Shown here: positions 23,822 through 38,985 of the stretch, piece after piece
Numbering within the stretch: position 1 is the stretch's first letter
How the letters are laid out: every line of letters begins with the position of its first letter
Translations under genes and position numbers: made by a program
Source: Ochotona curzoniae
Lineage: Eukaryota; Chordata; Mammalia; Lagomorpha; Ochotonidae
Assembly (NCBI RefSeq): GCF_017591425.1
Contig: NW_024465751.1
Coordinates: forward strand, 1,922,001-1,986,000
Length of the DNA: 64,000 nt
Reading direction: 5' to 3'
Notes under the pieces: model-generated
Told to the model about the DNA's origin: nothing
The model's input: the letters and a program-made list of their open reading frames with translations, nothing else
Database searches by the model: none

Positions 23822-24092
23822 GGGGGTGAGTGCAGCAGTTAAGATTCTGCTTGGGGTTCCAGTGTCCCATTCCTGAGTGCCGGGTTTAAGTCCCATCTCT
23901 ACTTCCAATCAGAGCCTCCCAGGAGGCGGCAGGTGAGGGCCCAAGTAGTTGGATTCCTGCCACTCATGCGGGAGACCTGGGCTGAGTTCCTGCTTCCTGG
24001 CTTGGGTCTGGCTCAGCTCCAGCTGTTGCAGGCATTTAGGGAAAATGAAAACAGATGTTAGATCTTTGTCTGTCCTACAAACAAGAAGGAAG
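23822..24092 (+). repeat. C-type SINE
   Basis: Forward copy in SLA intron 4: GTGCAGCAGTTAAGATTCTG head, CATGCGGGAGACCTGGGCTG and TTGCAGGCATTTAGGG body. It ends about 270 bp before SLA exon 5. Confidence 0.75.
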
Positions 24093-24301
24093 AACAGGGA
24101 CAGGAAAATGCAAATGAGGGAGGAAGGAGGGTCAGGCCTATGCACTTGGGAGACCCCCGAGGAATGCACATTGCTACAACAACACACTCTGCAACCTCTA
24201 ACTGGAAAGCTCAGTGGTAGTGGAAGCCAGGGGGCCAGGTCCCAGGGTCCCTGGAGTACCCCAGGTGAGCAACTCTCTCTGTGTCCCTGGTGTCGGGCTA
24301 G

Positions 24302-27820
<3,519 letters not shown>

Positions 27821-27953
27821 AGGTGGCTGATGGTTTGTGCTGTGTGCTGACTACGCCCTGCCTGACACAAAGTACAGTTGCCCCGCCCACCAGAGCCGCC
27901 AGCTCGCCGGTCACCTTGCGCCAGAAGACTTTTGATTGGAAGCAGGTGTCCAG
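27821..27953 (+). CDS. SLA: SLA coding exon 6: end of SH2 and tail start
   Basis: Acceptor TTCTTCCTCAG, donor GTGAGA. Encodes residues 162-205 plus two bases. It starts with E-VADGLCCVLTTPCL, the SH2 end, and continues into the C-terminal tail with LRQKTFDWKQVSR. The donor is followed after one base by a pure GT repeat (27961-27982), an unusual context discussed under findings. The tail is the part of SLAP that binds the CBL ubiquitin ligase in the human and mouse proteins. Confidence 0.95.
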
Positions 27954-28682
27954 GTGAGATGTGTGTGTGTGTGTGTGTGTGTCCCCACCCTATGAACGTG
28001 GGAACACGAAATAGAATGTGAGGCTGGCACATGCATACCGTGGCCAGTGTCCCCTAGGGGTAGGCGCCCCAGCAGGTGCCAACCAAGTCCCTCAGCTTCT
28101 GCCAGTGACTGTGGGAGTCCCCATGCAGTGCTGGTAGGGAATATTTTCTCACTTCACTTCAGCTTCTTCTAATGGGTAGACTCCCAGAGAGTAGCACATT
28201 AGTAAATGTTGCATAAATTTGTTGTTGAAATGCCGCTTAGAGAGTCCAAGCAGACTAGCAAAGCCCTAAGGTGGTATCGTTTATTATAAGGAAAAACAAC
28301 CTTTTTGTTTCATTTTGTTTATCTTATCATTGGCTCTTACATGTGCAGGGCTATTTAGTTTGTGGCTCTTGGGTTATGTTAGTAAGCGACTATTAACCCA
28401 GACACATCACTGGCACAGTCAAAGCTCACTAGAGATCAGAATTCCCTGTGAGAGGCACAGCCCACTGCTCCTTGTACACACGATAGAGAGAGATGCGTTT
28501 GTGTTGGAAGGTGGAGCCGTGTGAAGGTTTGGAGGCTCACAGGCACCAAGTGCTTTGCCCCAGGTCACACTGCTCACTACTGTAAGAACTGGAGAACAGT
28601 AAGTCTGCAGCATACTAAGCTCACTGTCTTGTTCTCCATCTCTCCCCTCTCTCCATGCCCTCCTTTTTCTCCCAACCTGCAG
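27954..28682 (+). other. SLA: SLA intron 6
   Basis: 729 nt. It begins GTGAGAT and then enters a GT microsatellite. A MIR-like fragment lies near 28530-28605. It ends at CCTGCAG. Confidence 0.93.
27961..27982 (+). repeat. GT microsatellite next to SLA exon 6 donor
   Basis: Eleven GT units starting seven bases into intron 6, right after GTGAGAT. Confidence 0.95.
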
Positions 28683-28896
28683 GCTGCAGGAGGATGCTGA
28701 GGGGACAGGGAACCCCCTCGGGGTGGACGAGTCCCTTTTCAGCTATGGCCTGCGGGAGAGTATCGCCTCCTATCTGTCCCTAACCAGCGATGACAGCACC
28801 CCCTTCGACCGGAAGAAGAAAAGTGTTTCCCTGATGTACAGTGGCAGCAAGAGGAAGAGCTCCTTCTTCTCTTCAACACCATACTTTGAGGACTAG
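28683..28896 (+). CDS. SLA: SLA coding exon 7: C-terminal tail and stop
   Basis: Acceptor CCCAACCTGCAG. Encodes residue 206 to 276 and a TAG stop at 28894-28896. It contains NPLGVDESLFSYGLRES, ASYLSL, the basic segment FDRKKKS, SLMYSGSKRKSS and the C-terminus PYFED. The tail has several tyrosines and serines and two short basic clusters, as in human SLAP. No truncation or frameshift is seen. Confidence 0.95.
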
Positions 28897-30245
28897 CTGG
28901 GGAGCAGCCAGCCAGCCATGAGGCATGGCGGTTCCAACTGTTGCCCAGTGTCCTGCCCCAACTAGGGTGCCTGAGGCTCTGGAGCTGAGAGAGGCCCCTT
29001 GGGAACTCAAACTCTCCTCCTCTTTGTCCACGCTGTGACCACAAGGACCTGGGGTCTGATGAGTGTTGTGACTCTTGATGGCCCAAGGCCGGGTACGTGC
29101 ACATGGTGAAGATGGGCAGGACAAAGATTCACGCAAGCACAGGAATCTGGCCCGTTCTACAGGAAACTGTCCATTGATCACACTCCGGGGACACTGGAAA
29201 GTCTGAGACGAAGACTGACCAAGAGCTGTGCCTGGTGGGTGGTTCGGGTTTGTAGATGGGTTCCTGCATGGAACTTTGTAACCCAGGGGATGTCATCTTT
29301 CATGTGAAGGGCACTCCGTGATACTAAACACTAGCCCAAAGGACTTACTGGCTTGAATCAGGAGATGCCTTGGCAGGCTTGGTGGAAGTCAGGTGGCCTC
29401 TGTGATGCTGAGAGGGCCAAGCATATGGGAGAAAGGGGGCAGGTGGTGGGGAAGACCCCAACATGGCAGGAACTGCACAGGCTTCTGAGATGTCCCCAGT
29501 TATTAAGAGTTCCTCTGGATTGCTGGGATTGTTGCTGCATCAAGGCATCTATTATTCATCCTTAACTGTCTGAAGAGGCACCATGTTAAGTCCCTGTGCA
29601 AGGTGTCAGTCCCCCCCACCCCCCCAAAAAAGAACAAGTCATCCCAGCTTCTAGTGCAGCTGTAGACAAGGGGGAAAGTGTCCAGGCCAGTTATGTGACA
29701 AAGATTCCTCCCATCCAAATCATGCCAGGCATGGAGGAAGGGAGCAGGGTTCTGCAGAAACCATGACCCGCCTTCCCCTGTATCCTGGGGCTGATGGGTG
29801 GGGAAGTGCCTGCTGTGGTGCCTTCTGCCCTGTGCCAGCATTCCTTGGATCTGAGCTAGAGTATGCAGCCATGCCTTCCCAGCAGGCCACAGGGACTTAT
29901 GTAGGGAGACATGTGTGGTCTTTTCAATAGTCAGAGAAGGCTGCTTCAAAAGGATCCCCCAGCATGTGGGAGATGAACACAATCTGGGGACTGCCTCCCA
30001 CCTCCAGACTGGAGGCCGACCCCAGTTGTCTGGGGACACAGCCCCCCACCATGAGACCAGGGGCTTACCCAAGCTGCCTGCATGGTGTCTTAGCGCCTTA
30101 TTTTCCGTTGCAACAAATCTGATTGGAATGCTGGGGGAGCACTCCGCTGGGAGGTAGAGGTGGGGAGACTTCTCAGTGGGAAGCATTATGCTGTATTAAA
30201 TCCTGTATTTATTCCTGATGAAAAATAAACTTATTATGTATTTAA
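28897..30245 (+). other. SLA: SLA 3'UTR
   Basis: Follows the TAG stop and runs about 1.35 kb to the polyadenylation signal. It holds no open coding continuation. A short C-rich and A-rich low-complexity tract lies near 29609-29634. I saw no transposon copy in it, and its lack of repeats contrasts with the flanking introns, which fits a retained UTR. The exact cleavage point is inferred from the signal position. Confidence 0.75.
30224..30229 (+). promoter_or_regulatory. SLA polyadenylation signal AATAAA
   Basis: Canonical AATAAA within an A/T-rich stretch (GATGAAAAATAAACTTATTATG). Cleavage is expected 10-30 nt downstream, near 30245. It is the first canonical signal I found after the SLA stop codon. 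Confidence 0.75.
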
Positions 30246-31089
30246 ACCTTGAAAAATGGACAGAGCATCTGGGTTGAGATGGACCAATGGTTCAATAGCC
30301 CTGAGGGTTGGGATTCTCCAGTCAAGGCCAACTGCACAGAGGCAAAAAGAGCCAGCAGAGGAGACCCAGATGCAAGGCTTGCCCTTTGGAAGAGCAGAAG
30401 GCAGGTAGGAGCTGAGAGGATGTCTTATCGCCCTGGACAGCAGGTGGAGGGGCTGGAGGAACAGCAAAGCCTTAGTACCTGCTAGATTCTTGTCCACAAC
30501 CCCTGTGATACCAGTCTAGTCCTTCTCCCCATACGGCCCTGGGATGTACTATCTTACAGGCTCTGCTCTAGGAGCTGAGGCTGCGACAGTGCAGGTCAGA
30601 GGAGGTCTCTGACAGAGGGAGATAACAGCACCAAGAAACCAAAGGCTGTCCCACAAGAGGGCATGGGATAGGAACTGGCAGGGTCCCATCCGAGGGTGCT
30701 CAGGAGGGCCTTCGAGGGAGGGAGAGAGGAAGGGAGCGAGGCAATACTTGAGCAGAGGTCTGAGAGGCACATGGAAAGCAGCCATGAGGTGGTGCGGGAG
30801 GTGTGCGGGAACCGTCCGGGCACTTTGTAGGCAAAGCAAGAGTTCAGGCACAGAGTGTGTGGCGACAGGCATGGCCAGGGCTGACAGAGGAGACAGCCCA
30901 GTCCTGCAGGGGAGGGGTGGGAGTGGGGTCTACTCTGGAAGCCCTCAGGAAGCTGTGCAGGGCAGCGGGGTCTTTCTCACCCACTGGATACAACAGCTGC
31001 CCTGTGGGAGATGAGGTGTGAGAATCTGCCTCTGCATTGTCTTCTTGACGCAGTCTTACAGCTAAGGGTGTAGAGAATTTGAAGACAAA

Positions 31090-31560
31090 GCTGTGAGAAA
31101 AATGAACAAAAGGAAAACGTATGCCATATTTTGAAGCAAAATGAAATTGAAGAGGGAAACCATTCCATAGGAAACAGGAGAGCCATTTTAGAAGCAACCA
31201 TAGATTATGACAACACAATGATTATCATCTGTGCTAAAATCAACAGTTTCAAAATGCATGAAACAATTACTATAGAAAGAAATGGCTCTACAGGTTTGGA
31301 GATTTTAATGCACCAGTAGCTGAAACTGATGGATTAAGCAAAGGAATCTAAATAAACAGATTTTGGTAACACTAAGTGATTTTTACGCTCACTAATGGGG
31401 AAGCCATTCGATCACAGAAGTCCTGAGGAATGTCACAGTCAGCTACATCCTAGTTATGCTTCCCGGCACAAATGAAAGAAAATCAGATAAAGCTTGAGGG
31501 GCTGTAGCTCATAAAATCGTAGAGAGTTGGCTGATTGAAATATGACATTGACCAAAGAAA
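31090..31560 (+). repeat. Old LINE-1 ORF2 fragment
   Basis: TTTCAAAATGCATGAAACAA, GGAGATTTTAATGCACCAG and neighbouring text follow the L1 ORF2 endonuclease region in forward orientation, with heavy decay. A second possible piece lies near 32310-32440 (CATTCACAAAAGCAGCCA, GGAATAGACTCAAGGAAGC). Confidence 0.5.
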
Positions 31561-32884
31561 GAAAGAACTCGTGAAGTCAGCTGCCAACTCAAGAAGCTGA
31601 AAGAATAAGGAAAAAGCAGGAGAGAGTGATAGAGGGAAGAGGTTTGGGGGAGGCCATCAGTGAAGCAGAGTTTTCAACACACAGCCCAGACAGGCTAAGA
31701 ACAGTAAGGTGACAGTACTAGTGAAACACAAACAGGTGTGATCACGTATGGCAAAGGTGGAACAAAAGCAGCCGCGTGTGGGTGTGTTCCTAACAGCCTG
31801 CAAGACAGGGTGCCTGAAGTCCTGAGCCAGCCTGGGGCCCCTCCCCTGCCTGTGCATCCTCTCTGTGCCATTGGGAACCCACTTTCTCCTCCTCCTCACC
31901 CACGGTGAGCATCCCTGACTGGACCCTGCAGAAGAAAAAGATGAGGACCAGGCCGTAAGGAGGAGCATGGAGACACCCAAAGAAACCAGGGTCCTGAGCA
32001 ACCTGGAGACACATGGACGCTTCTCACCTTGGGAACAATACCAGAAAGAAAAAAGAGAGATACTTTACTCTGTAAACCATGTAAGTGGTAGGTCTCTTTG
32101 TCACCACAACTGAATATTTTTGCTCCAACAATCATAGCTATAACCCTGCCTTTGTTTGCAGAGGATGAGCTATCTTCATTGAAAATTCAGATGAACCAAC
32201 AGGTCAGATTTCAGAAGTGATGAGAGCTCAGCCAGTTGCTAAACCAACTTACTTGTGAAGAAACATGCAGCAATTTGCTAAACCAGACTATTCCCCCAAG
32301 CTAGAAAGCACAATACAAACTGAGTCACCATTCACAAAAGCAGCCAAGTGACATGAGGTTAGCTTCCCAAAGCTATATGTGCAAGTGCTCCAAACTCTAG
32401 GAATAGACTCAAGGAAGCAAAAATAGCTTGGTTATGGAGCTAACCTGACGCAAGGCTGAACATCAGAACATACATTTTTTTCTACAATTAAATGAAAAAA
32501 ATCAACAAAGCTAATCCTTATATCTCCAGAAGAAATATTAGAAAAAGAATAAGTTTATTCAAAGACTAAACTTATTCTCATAGCCTATGCCTATCTCAGG
32601 AAATTTTGAGAAAAATAAGCCTCAAGGAGCTGCCCACCCTATGAGGACTGTTACCCAAACAAGAAAAAGTAGTGCTTTGATCCCAAACCACCCTCCTCCA
32701 TGTCACTCTCACAGGGCAGGGTCTTGGGCGCCCTTAATGAACCAGTGCTCCCTAAGTGTTAAGGAAGCGCCAGGAAAATTAAGCTTCTGTACAGTGGCAA
32801 GCTACTCTTGGCAGAACTGAGATGAGAAATGTCATAACAATACCAAACATATAAAATAAGACAGAATTCTTTCCTGAAGCGACA

Positions 32885-33285
32885 TACTATATAGTTCAAA
32901 TGTGGTTTGGCCCAGTCAAGAGTGTATTGGCATATCGCTGTTAATGTGATGGCCGGAGGTGAGGGGGACTTTGGGGTTTCTGGGCCATGGGAGCTCCTTC
33001 CTCATGAAGGAAGTTCCCAGGAAAAGGTGTGGTTATCGTCAGACTGGGTGCTACACCCAGACACCACTCCCCTGCCTCTGCTTACACAGCATCTTACCTT
33101 CTGCTTTTGTGCCATAGGTGGGGCAGGCCTAAGGTTGGCACAGGAAGCTGAACAGATGTCACTGCCCTGACCTTAACCTTAACCTTGCTCAACCCCCACA
33201 TGTAAATCTCTTGTCTTCCTGTGGAGTACCAACTCACTGACACTGTTACAACCATAGAACATAGACTGAGATAAGAAATGTCCTC
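32885..33285 (+). repeat. MaLR/ERVL-type solo LTR, decayed
   Basis: TTCAAATGTGGTTTGGCCCA near the start, CTTCCTCATGAAGG and ACTCACTGACACTGTTACAA with CATAGACTGAGATAAG near the end follow the MaLR LTR order. No internal viral genes are present. Subfamily not resolved. Confidence 0.5.
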
Positions 33286-33829
33286 ACTGAGGTGCCATTT
33301 CCTCTGCTCTGTGAGACAGGGGAAGCGCAGGGCATCTCATCTCGGCTGAGTTCCGAGGGTCCAGGAACCTTCCAGGTGCACATTGAGTATTCTGCCCACA
33401 GCACAGAGACCCCAAGGCCCAGGAGAAGGAATGGTATTTGCAAGGAACACTGACACCAATAAGCCCCAAATGTGGGATTCAAGCAGGAATCGAGGTAGAA
33501 GGGGGGCAGAAAAGCTGACCTTGAGGCCAACTAATGAGGTCAGGGGTTCACCCGGAGGAATGTGGAACTGAAGTAGAGTCCAAGGATGGCAAAGGTCTCT
33601 GAGTCCGATCACACAGGTCATGACATGACACCTCTGTCTTATCTGCGTTGTGTGTGCCACAGGTCATCTTTCTCCTCCATCCCAGCCCCCAGGGAAGAGA
33701 AAACCTTCTGGGATGTGCTTTGGTTCACAGTGCCTTCCTTGGCCAGGGAGTATCTTAAGGCAGGGCTACCTGATTGGAAGCTTGGCTTCTGTTCCTATAC
33801 CTGGAGACCCCAAAGAAGCCCAAAGTCTC

Positions 33830-34055
33830 GAAGAAGCAGTTTCATGGAGTGGACAAACATGGATTTAAGTTCTGCCCTATGCCATTTGGCTGGCTGTGAA
33901 GCCTCCCTGCCACTCAGACTTCCTACCTCTAGACAGAAAACAAAATGGCAACCCCATGTCTGTTAACATGAGAATCTGGGAGATGAGATATGAAAAGTGC
34001 TTTGTGGCTCCAAATGTGCTAAACAAATACAGATGAGTAATCACCACCGTAGGAA
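33830..34055 (+). repeat. MIR-like fragment
   Basis: GGATTTAAGTTCTGCCCTAT, CCTCCCTGCCACTCAGACTT and AAAGTGCTTTGTGGCTCC give the MIR order of tRNA part, core and tail, strongly diverged. Confidence 0.5.
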
Positions 34056-35457
34056 TTTCTTTTAACTGATGTTGCAACAGCTCTTGCCTCCAGGATTTTC
34101 AGACTTCAAATTCTACTCCTGAATAAACTGCCAACTGACATTCACTCCCCAAACATCTGCTGGTGAAGAGCACATTTAATAACCGCTAATATATTGAAGT
34201 ATTTTCGTCCTCTCAATCCCAAGTAATTTCACATGCGTCCCAGGGGCTGCTGGGAGCAGTTGGAAACGCTGCTTCCAAATGACTCAAACAGACGGGAGGA
34301 TTTATTTTTAAATACACTGCCATTTGTTAAAACAGATTAGTTTTTGAAATTCCCCTAACACCTAAACCCTGAAAAAAGAATAATCTGCCTTCTGGGTCTT
34401 TTGGAAGACAGTGTTGGCATCTTCTGGGTCCTGGTGAGTGTCTTGTTACTGAGAAAACTCTGGAGAAATCCCCCCAGGATCAACTCACAGAAGGTGCAAC
34501 ACCACACACTGGAAGATGTTGGTACGCAAGCTTCCGGCCACTAAGATGGGCCCACTTCAGAGCGACAGATGGAAAACCACCAGAACCAAAGAATAAGAAA
34601 CTCAAGATGAGAGTGGGTGGGAGGAAGCTGGAATGTCTAACCACTGCCCTGTTAATGTGCTCATTTGCTGTCGGCTTGGCCCATGTTAGTTGCAGAGCAT
34701 CTCCTTACCATTCGATTGCTGTATGTATGAGGTCCCTGGGACCCTGTGCAGAACAAGGCATGCTGGTCCCTGCCTTGCTGCTCTTTAAAGTCTTGTGGTC
34801 GAGGCAGCCATGGCACTAAGGGTAATCATTTACCAATGGAAAGCATTACAGAGCATAGAAGAACAGACAACAGAAGCTCTGAGATGAAAGTCTAGAAGAC
34901 TTCCCTAAAGGACAAGCAATTGGGCAGGTGTTAGGATGTGGGTGCAGCTAAAGCATGCTCCCAAAGTCTCAGGTATCTGGAGTTTGGGGCTCAGAGTGGC
35001 AATGTGAGAGGTGGTGGGGCATCCAGGAGGGCCCAGTGAGGGACACGTGTGATGGATGTCACTTTTGGGAGATTGGGTATTCATGGGGCTCCAAGTTGGT
35101 GCTCCAAAGAAAACTGTCACAAAGGAAGGAGATGGACCCCTTTCCCACTCTGACCTGTCCCACCAAATGTTCTCTTCCTCTGTCTGCTGAGACATTGTAC
35201 ACCACAAGGTCTTCCTCAGAGCCCTGTCAGTCAATGCCATGCTCTGAGCTGAGTAATCCTAGTGTCCTTCTGTGCTGCCAACCTCGGGTATTCTGCTTTA
35301 ATTCCAAAAGATGGATCAGTATCTCTAACAAAGAGGAGAAAAAGAGAAAAGTCTCCCATAAAAAGAAAGCTCCTTATACATGGGACAGCAAAAAGTCAAT
35401 GGAAAAAATATATATAGTATGAAAAAAATATATAGTATAAACATGCATACAGTATGA

Positions 35458-35545
35458 AAAACTAACACATGGGTTTAAAATTTAAAAAAAAAAGTTTGCA
35501 CCAAGATAAACTCATCTTTTAATTCCATTACTTTTTGAAATACTC
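35458..35545. mobile_element. Mariner-type hairpin element, fragment
   Basis: TTTGCACCAAGATAAACTCATC followed by TTTAATTCCATTACTTTTTG is the reverse form of the family consensus seen at 5596-5906. Only one arm is recognisable. Confidence 0.5.
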
Positions 35546-35929
35546 TTCTATGAGACACAACACAGTATGGATTTCAATATTCAGGAGAGGTTTCCGTGGC
35601 TGAAGGAGAGAGATGGAAAGGCAGGTGGTACTATTTTCTGTTAGGAATTGTAACAATGCTGATCTTGTGTAAGCCAAGCTCAAGTGAAGACACTTTTACC
35701 ACCTTACAATCGAGTGTTTGGATCCCAAAAGTTGTGCATCTATACGGTTTTGGAATTGCTACCAAGTGAAGAAGAACTTCAGTTCATGCTGTTGGTCCCA
35801 AGGGTTCTCCCTCTTTCCTCAATTTAGGTTGCTTTTCAGTGTCTGAATTGTTTCCTTGACTTCCCATGATGCCTCTCTTTTACCTTCATATTCTACCCTG
35901 CCCAATCAGCATCTTCTTTAACATGCAGG

Positions 35930-36330
35930 TGCAGTTTCTTACTTCCTTAACAAACCCTTTGGAAGCAGACCAATGTTCACGGCAGTACCATTCACAATAG
36001 CCAAACAGTGGACACAACCCAAATTGTCATCAGCCAATGACTGCATGCAACAAGCATGCTCTATATGCTTGATGGACTTTTCAGAATGGAATAAAGCCTG
36101 GAGAAGAAAGGAGATTTTGATCCGTGCTACTCCAGGCATGAACCCTGAAGACATTCATGCTAGACACAGGTTAAATACTGTATGCGTTCACTTACATTAT
36201 GTACCTGGAATCAGCAGATTCAGAGTCAGGAAGTTCATGGGCTGTGGGAATCGGGAGAATGGAAAGCCAAACTTTCTCTACGGGATAAGCGGGTTGCTAT
36301 GGCAACAATGCTGATGATTGCACAGCTCAC
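35930..36330 (+). repeat. LINE-1 3' end fragment
   Basis: CATTCACAATAGCCAAACAG, AACCCAAATTGTCATCAGCC, GAACCCTGAAGACATTCATG and CGTTCACTTACATTATGTAC follow the ORF2 3' end and 3'UTR entry of mammalian L1 in forward orientation. Frames are broken. Confidence 0.75.
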
Positions 36331-36837
36331 TGCCACTGAATCGGACACTCGGAGATAGTAAAAATCCCAAACTGGAAACACAATTGTGAGTTCTGTCACT
36401 TGAGCAATGAGCCCCTCTGTTTTCAGGGTAAAACTCCAAGCTGCCTGAGGCAGCTGGACATCTCTGTGCCTATGCTCTGCTGGTCAGCAGGACCCTGACC
36501 TGCAGCCTTTCTCTCTCACCAGGACTCTGCACAGCCTCTCCAGGGAGGGCTGCTTCCATACCCGCACCTTCTCCTACACGCGCTGGGACCTTCTCCTTTA
36601 ACCACTCTCATTTAAATCACCTGCTTTAAGTGCTTGTCATCCCCACACCTCCTCACCCCTCAGTAACTAAACACTTCCCAAGCCTGGCAGCATGTATCAC
36701 TCATCATGACTTACTAGAATCTAGCATGGCGCATCTGACACAAATTTCAAGCTCAATAACATTAGAAGCTAATCAAAGGCAGAACAAGAAACACTGAAGT
36801 TTAACGCAATGGCTAGCCACATTACTTTTTCCGTCAT

Positions 36838-36945
36838 GACCATTGTCCTCATCAGTATCATCACATTATCACCATTATTGTCACTATCACCACCATCATT
36901 ACCACCATTATCATTACCATTATCACTATCATCATCATCAATTAG
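36838..36945 (+). repeat. ATC/ACC trinucleotide-rich tract
   Basis: Imperfect ATC, ACC and ATT repeats, about 100 bp, on the SLA-proximal side of the TG exon at 37300. Confidence 0.9.
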
Positions 36946-37299
36946 CAAGCCCTGTAGACAATCCAACAGAATCCTGAGTAATGAGTTCTAGTCTTTGCCT
37001 CTAATTATTGACAAAGGAGATAAATAATGGTTCAGGCCACCAAATCCTAATGAGGTACTTGCAGGAAACAGATATTCCAACATCTAGGAGTTCTCTCATT
37101 TTAGACCCAATGAATGGTGGCCAAGGGAGGCACCGGAATCCTGGAGTCACAGAACCTGGAAGGGCAATCCTAAGCAGAAGTCACAGGCCAAAGGCTAAGG
37201 GAAAACCCAGCTGTTACAGCCAACCAGCCTCAAGAGGCAGCAGAGACAACAGATCTCCCCAAACCTGCAAGGACGCCCAAGGGAGCGCCTGTGACTCAC

Positions 37300-37502
37300 C
37301 ATGAGCAGAGCCCTCTGGAAGAGTCTGGAGTTTGTGATCCCAGTTGTGAAGAGATGGATGCTGGCCACCTCAGCCCCGCCACGGTCTGCTGCCAGGGATA
37401 CGCGCTGAGGGTCCCCGCCAAATGCACTGATGTGAGTCTGCACCCATGTCAGGGCTGCAACCTGGTCCAGCAGTCCCCAGTTGCCCGTCACTTCACCAGA
37501 CC
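37300..37502 (-). CDS. TG: Thyroglobulin exon, ChEL domain (dead nucleophile-elbow exon)
   Basis: Acceptor TTTTTCGAAG, donor GTGAGT. The exon is 203 nt with phase 1 entry and phase 0 exit. It encodes SGEVTGNWGLLDQVAALTW, then FGGDPQRVSLAADRGGAEVA and ends ..RALLM. In cholinesterases this region carries GESAGA with the catalytic serine. Here it reads ADRGGA, with Arg at the serine position. That is the known loss of esterase activity in thyroglobulin, whose ChEL domain instead helps folding, dimerisation and export. Very probably human exon 41. SLA begins about 7 kb downstream in TG's direction, on the other strand. Confidence 0.95.
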
Positions 37503-37689
37503 CTTCGAAAAATAGGAAAGTCTTATTGTGATTTTGCAACTTTGGATTTAATGATCCAGGTAGAGTCTATACCAAGTTCATAGCTTCTGCAGAAGCCCCA
37601 GGCTCTTGTCCCGCCAGGCCAACACCACAGGGTTCCAAACGTGGCCAAGAGACAATGAGAAGAATGTGACTTCCTAACTCATACACATA

Positions 37690-37830
37690 CAGGAGTGAAC
37701 TCCAGCTGCAGCCCTTGCTAGCTAAGAGAGCTTAGCCACGTCCCTCCACCTCTCTGGGCCTCTGCTTTCTTACTGGCTGACCAGGGCAGCTGCTGTGACA
37801 GGTGTGAGATCACAGACACGCATGTTCAGT
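37690..37830 (+). repeat. MIR-like fragment
   Basis: GAGAGCTTAGCCACGTCCCT and CACCTCTCTGGGCCTCTGCT match the MIR core. Confidence 0.55.
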
Positions 37831-38839
37831 TGTGCCAAGCAGCTTAGCACAGGTGGGAAGCATACAGGTCTTTGCTCCTGTACAGATGACTCTCCATGAG
37901 AATAGCCAGCCCAGAGTAGAACCTACTGTTTCATCTACCGTGGCCTTCAAAGGTGTGTCACTAAACCCATCTCCACGCCCTTTCTCATGAAGTTCAATCA
38001 TGAATTAATGAAATGCTTTAGACATAGGAAGAATGCAGCATGACTGTTCTCCTTGGATTCTTAGCACACTCCAGGCCCACCCGCCTTCCCTTTCCACTCA
38101 CTTGTCCTTAATCACACCTTCAAACACCAGCCCTCACTCTGGTCTGAGCTGAAGTCCACACGCTTTCTGGTGTGCCAGGAGACCTCAGCAGATTCTATGT
38201 GGTAGGAACATCTCTGGTATATATTAGACCATTCCCCAAGCTCCGGATTCCTCACAGCTCTCCACCATGCACCACAGCTATAGTGAACAGGACTCATTCC
38301 TAGCAAGAAACTGTTGAGGAATACTTTCCTTAGTTCCCAATAGAAAAAAAAATGGTACCCTGGTCCTCCCAGTTCGCACTCATCAAGCCGATGAGAGCAC
38401 CGGCTAATGAGTCTTCCAGAATTTTTTCAAGCACTGTTCATGTTCTGCGTCTGCTGAAGCCATTCATTGGCACAACATGATCCTTGCTATGAACTTTTCT
38501 AGAATGTGTGTGCATGTTCCAATTGCCAGGATGGACATTTGTTTTTCCTCCAAGGTATTGGGCAACCCAAGAGAGCAGGGTACCAGCTGAGCAGACCCAA
38601 GTCCTACAGATTTGGGAAGTGACATTCACAGTCTGAATTTCCAGTAACAACTAGTGAAGGTATCTCCTTGCCTCTATCTTTCTGTCGGTCAGCATCCCAT
38701 CACTTGTCAAGTTGGGATACAGGCACCCACTAGCTCCCTGACTATCTGGCTGGTTCTCAACTGCCCATTCTATTTCCTCAACCATTAGTAAAGTCCAGCC
38801 TTGTCAGTGGGTATCAATGGGAGGCAACCAACATGCTGC

Positions 38840-38985
38840 CAAGTGCCATGTGAGCCCTGAGCAATCACTTACAGCTGTTGGGCTTCAACTTTTCCAGTCT
38901 GTAAAATGGGGATATGACCAGTACCTGCTTCTTTTGGCTGCTATGTTAATTAAACTAATTAACATTTGTAAACAGCGTGGAACCC
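38840..38985 (+). repeat. MIR SINE
   Basis: GGGCTTCAACTTTTCCAGTC, TGTAAAATGGGGATATGACC and ATTAAACTAATTAACATTTG match MIR core and tail. Confidence 0.7.

Noticed and set aside
31090..32600. Functional LINE-1 or host gene between SLA and TG exon
   Set aside because: Short, frame-broken fragments with stops; consistent only with ancient L1 debris.
33168..33187. Telomere-like CCTTAA repeat
   Set aside because: Three units of CCTTAA, not the vertebrate CCCTAA, and lying in or near an LTR remnant.
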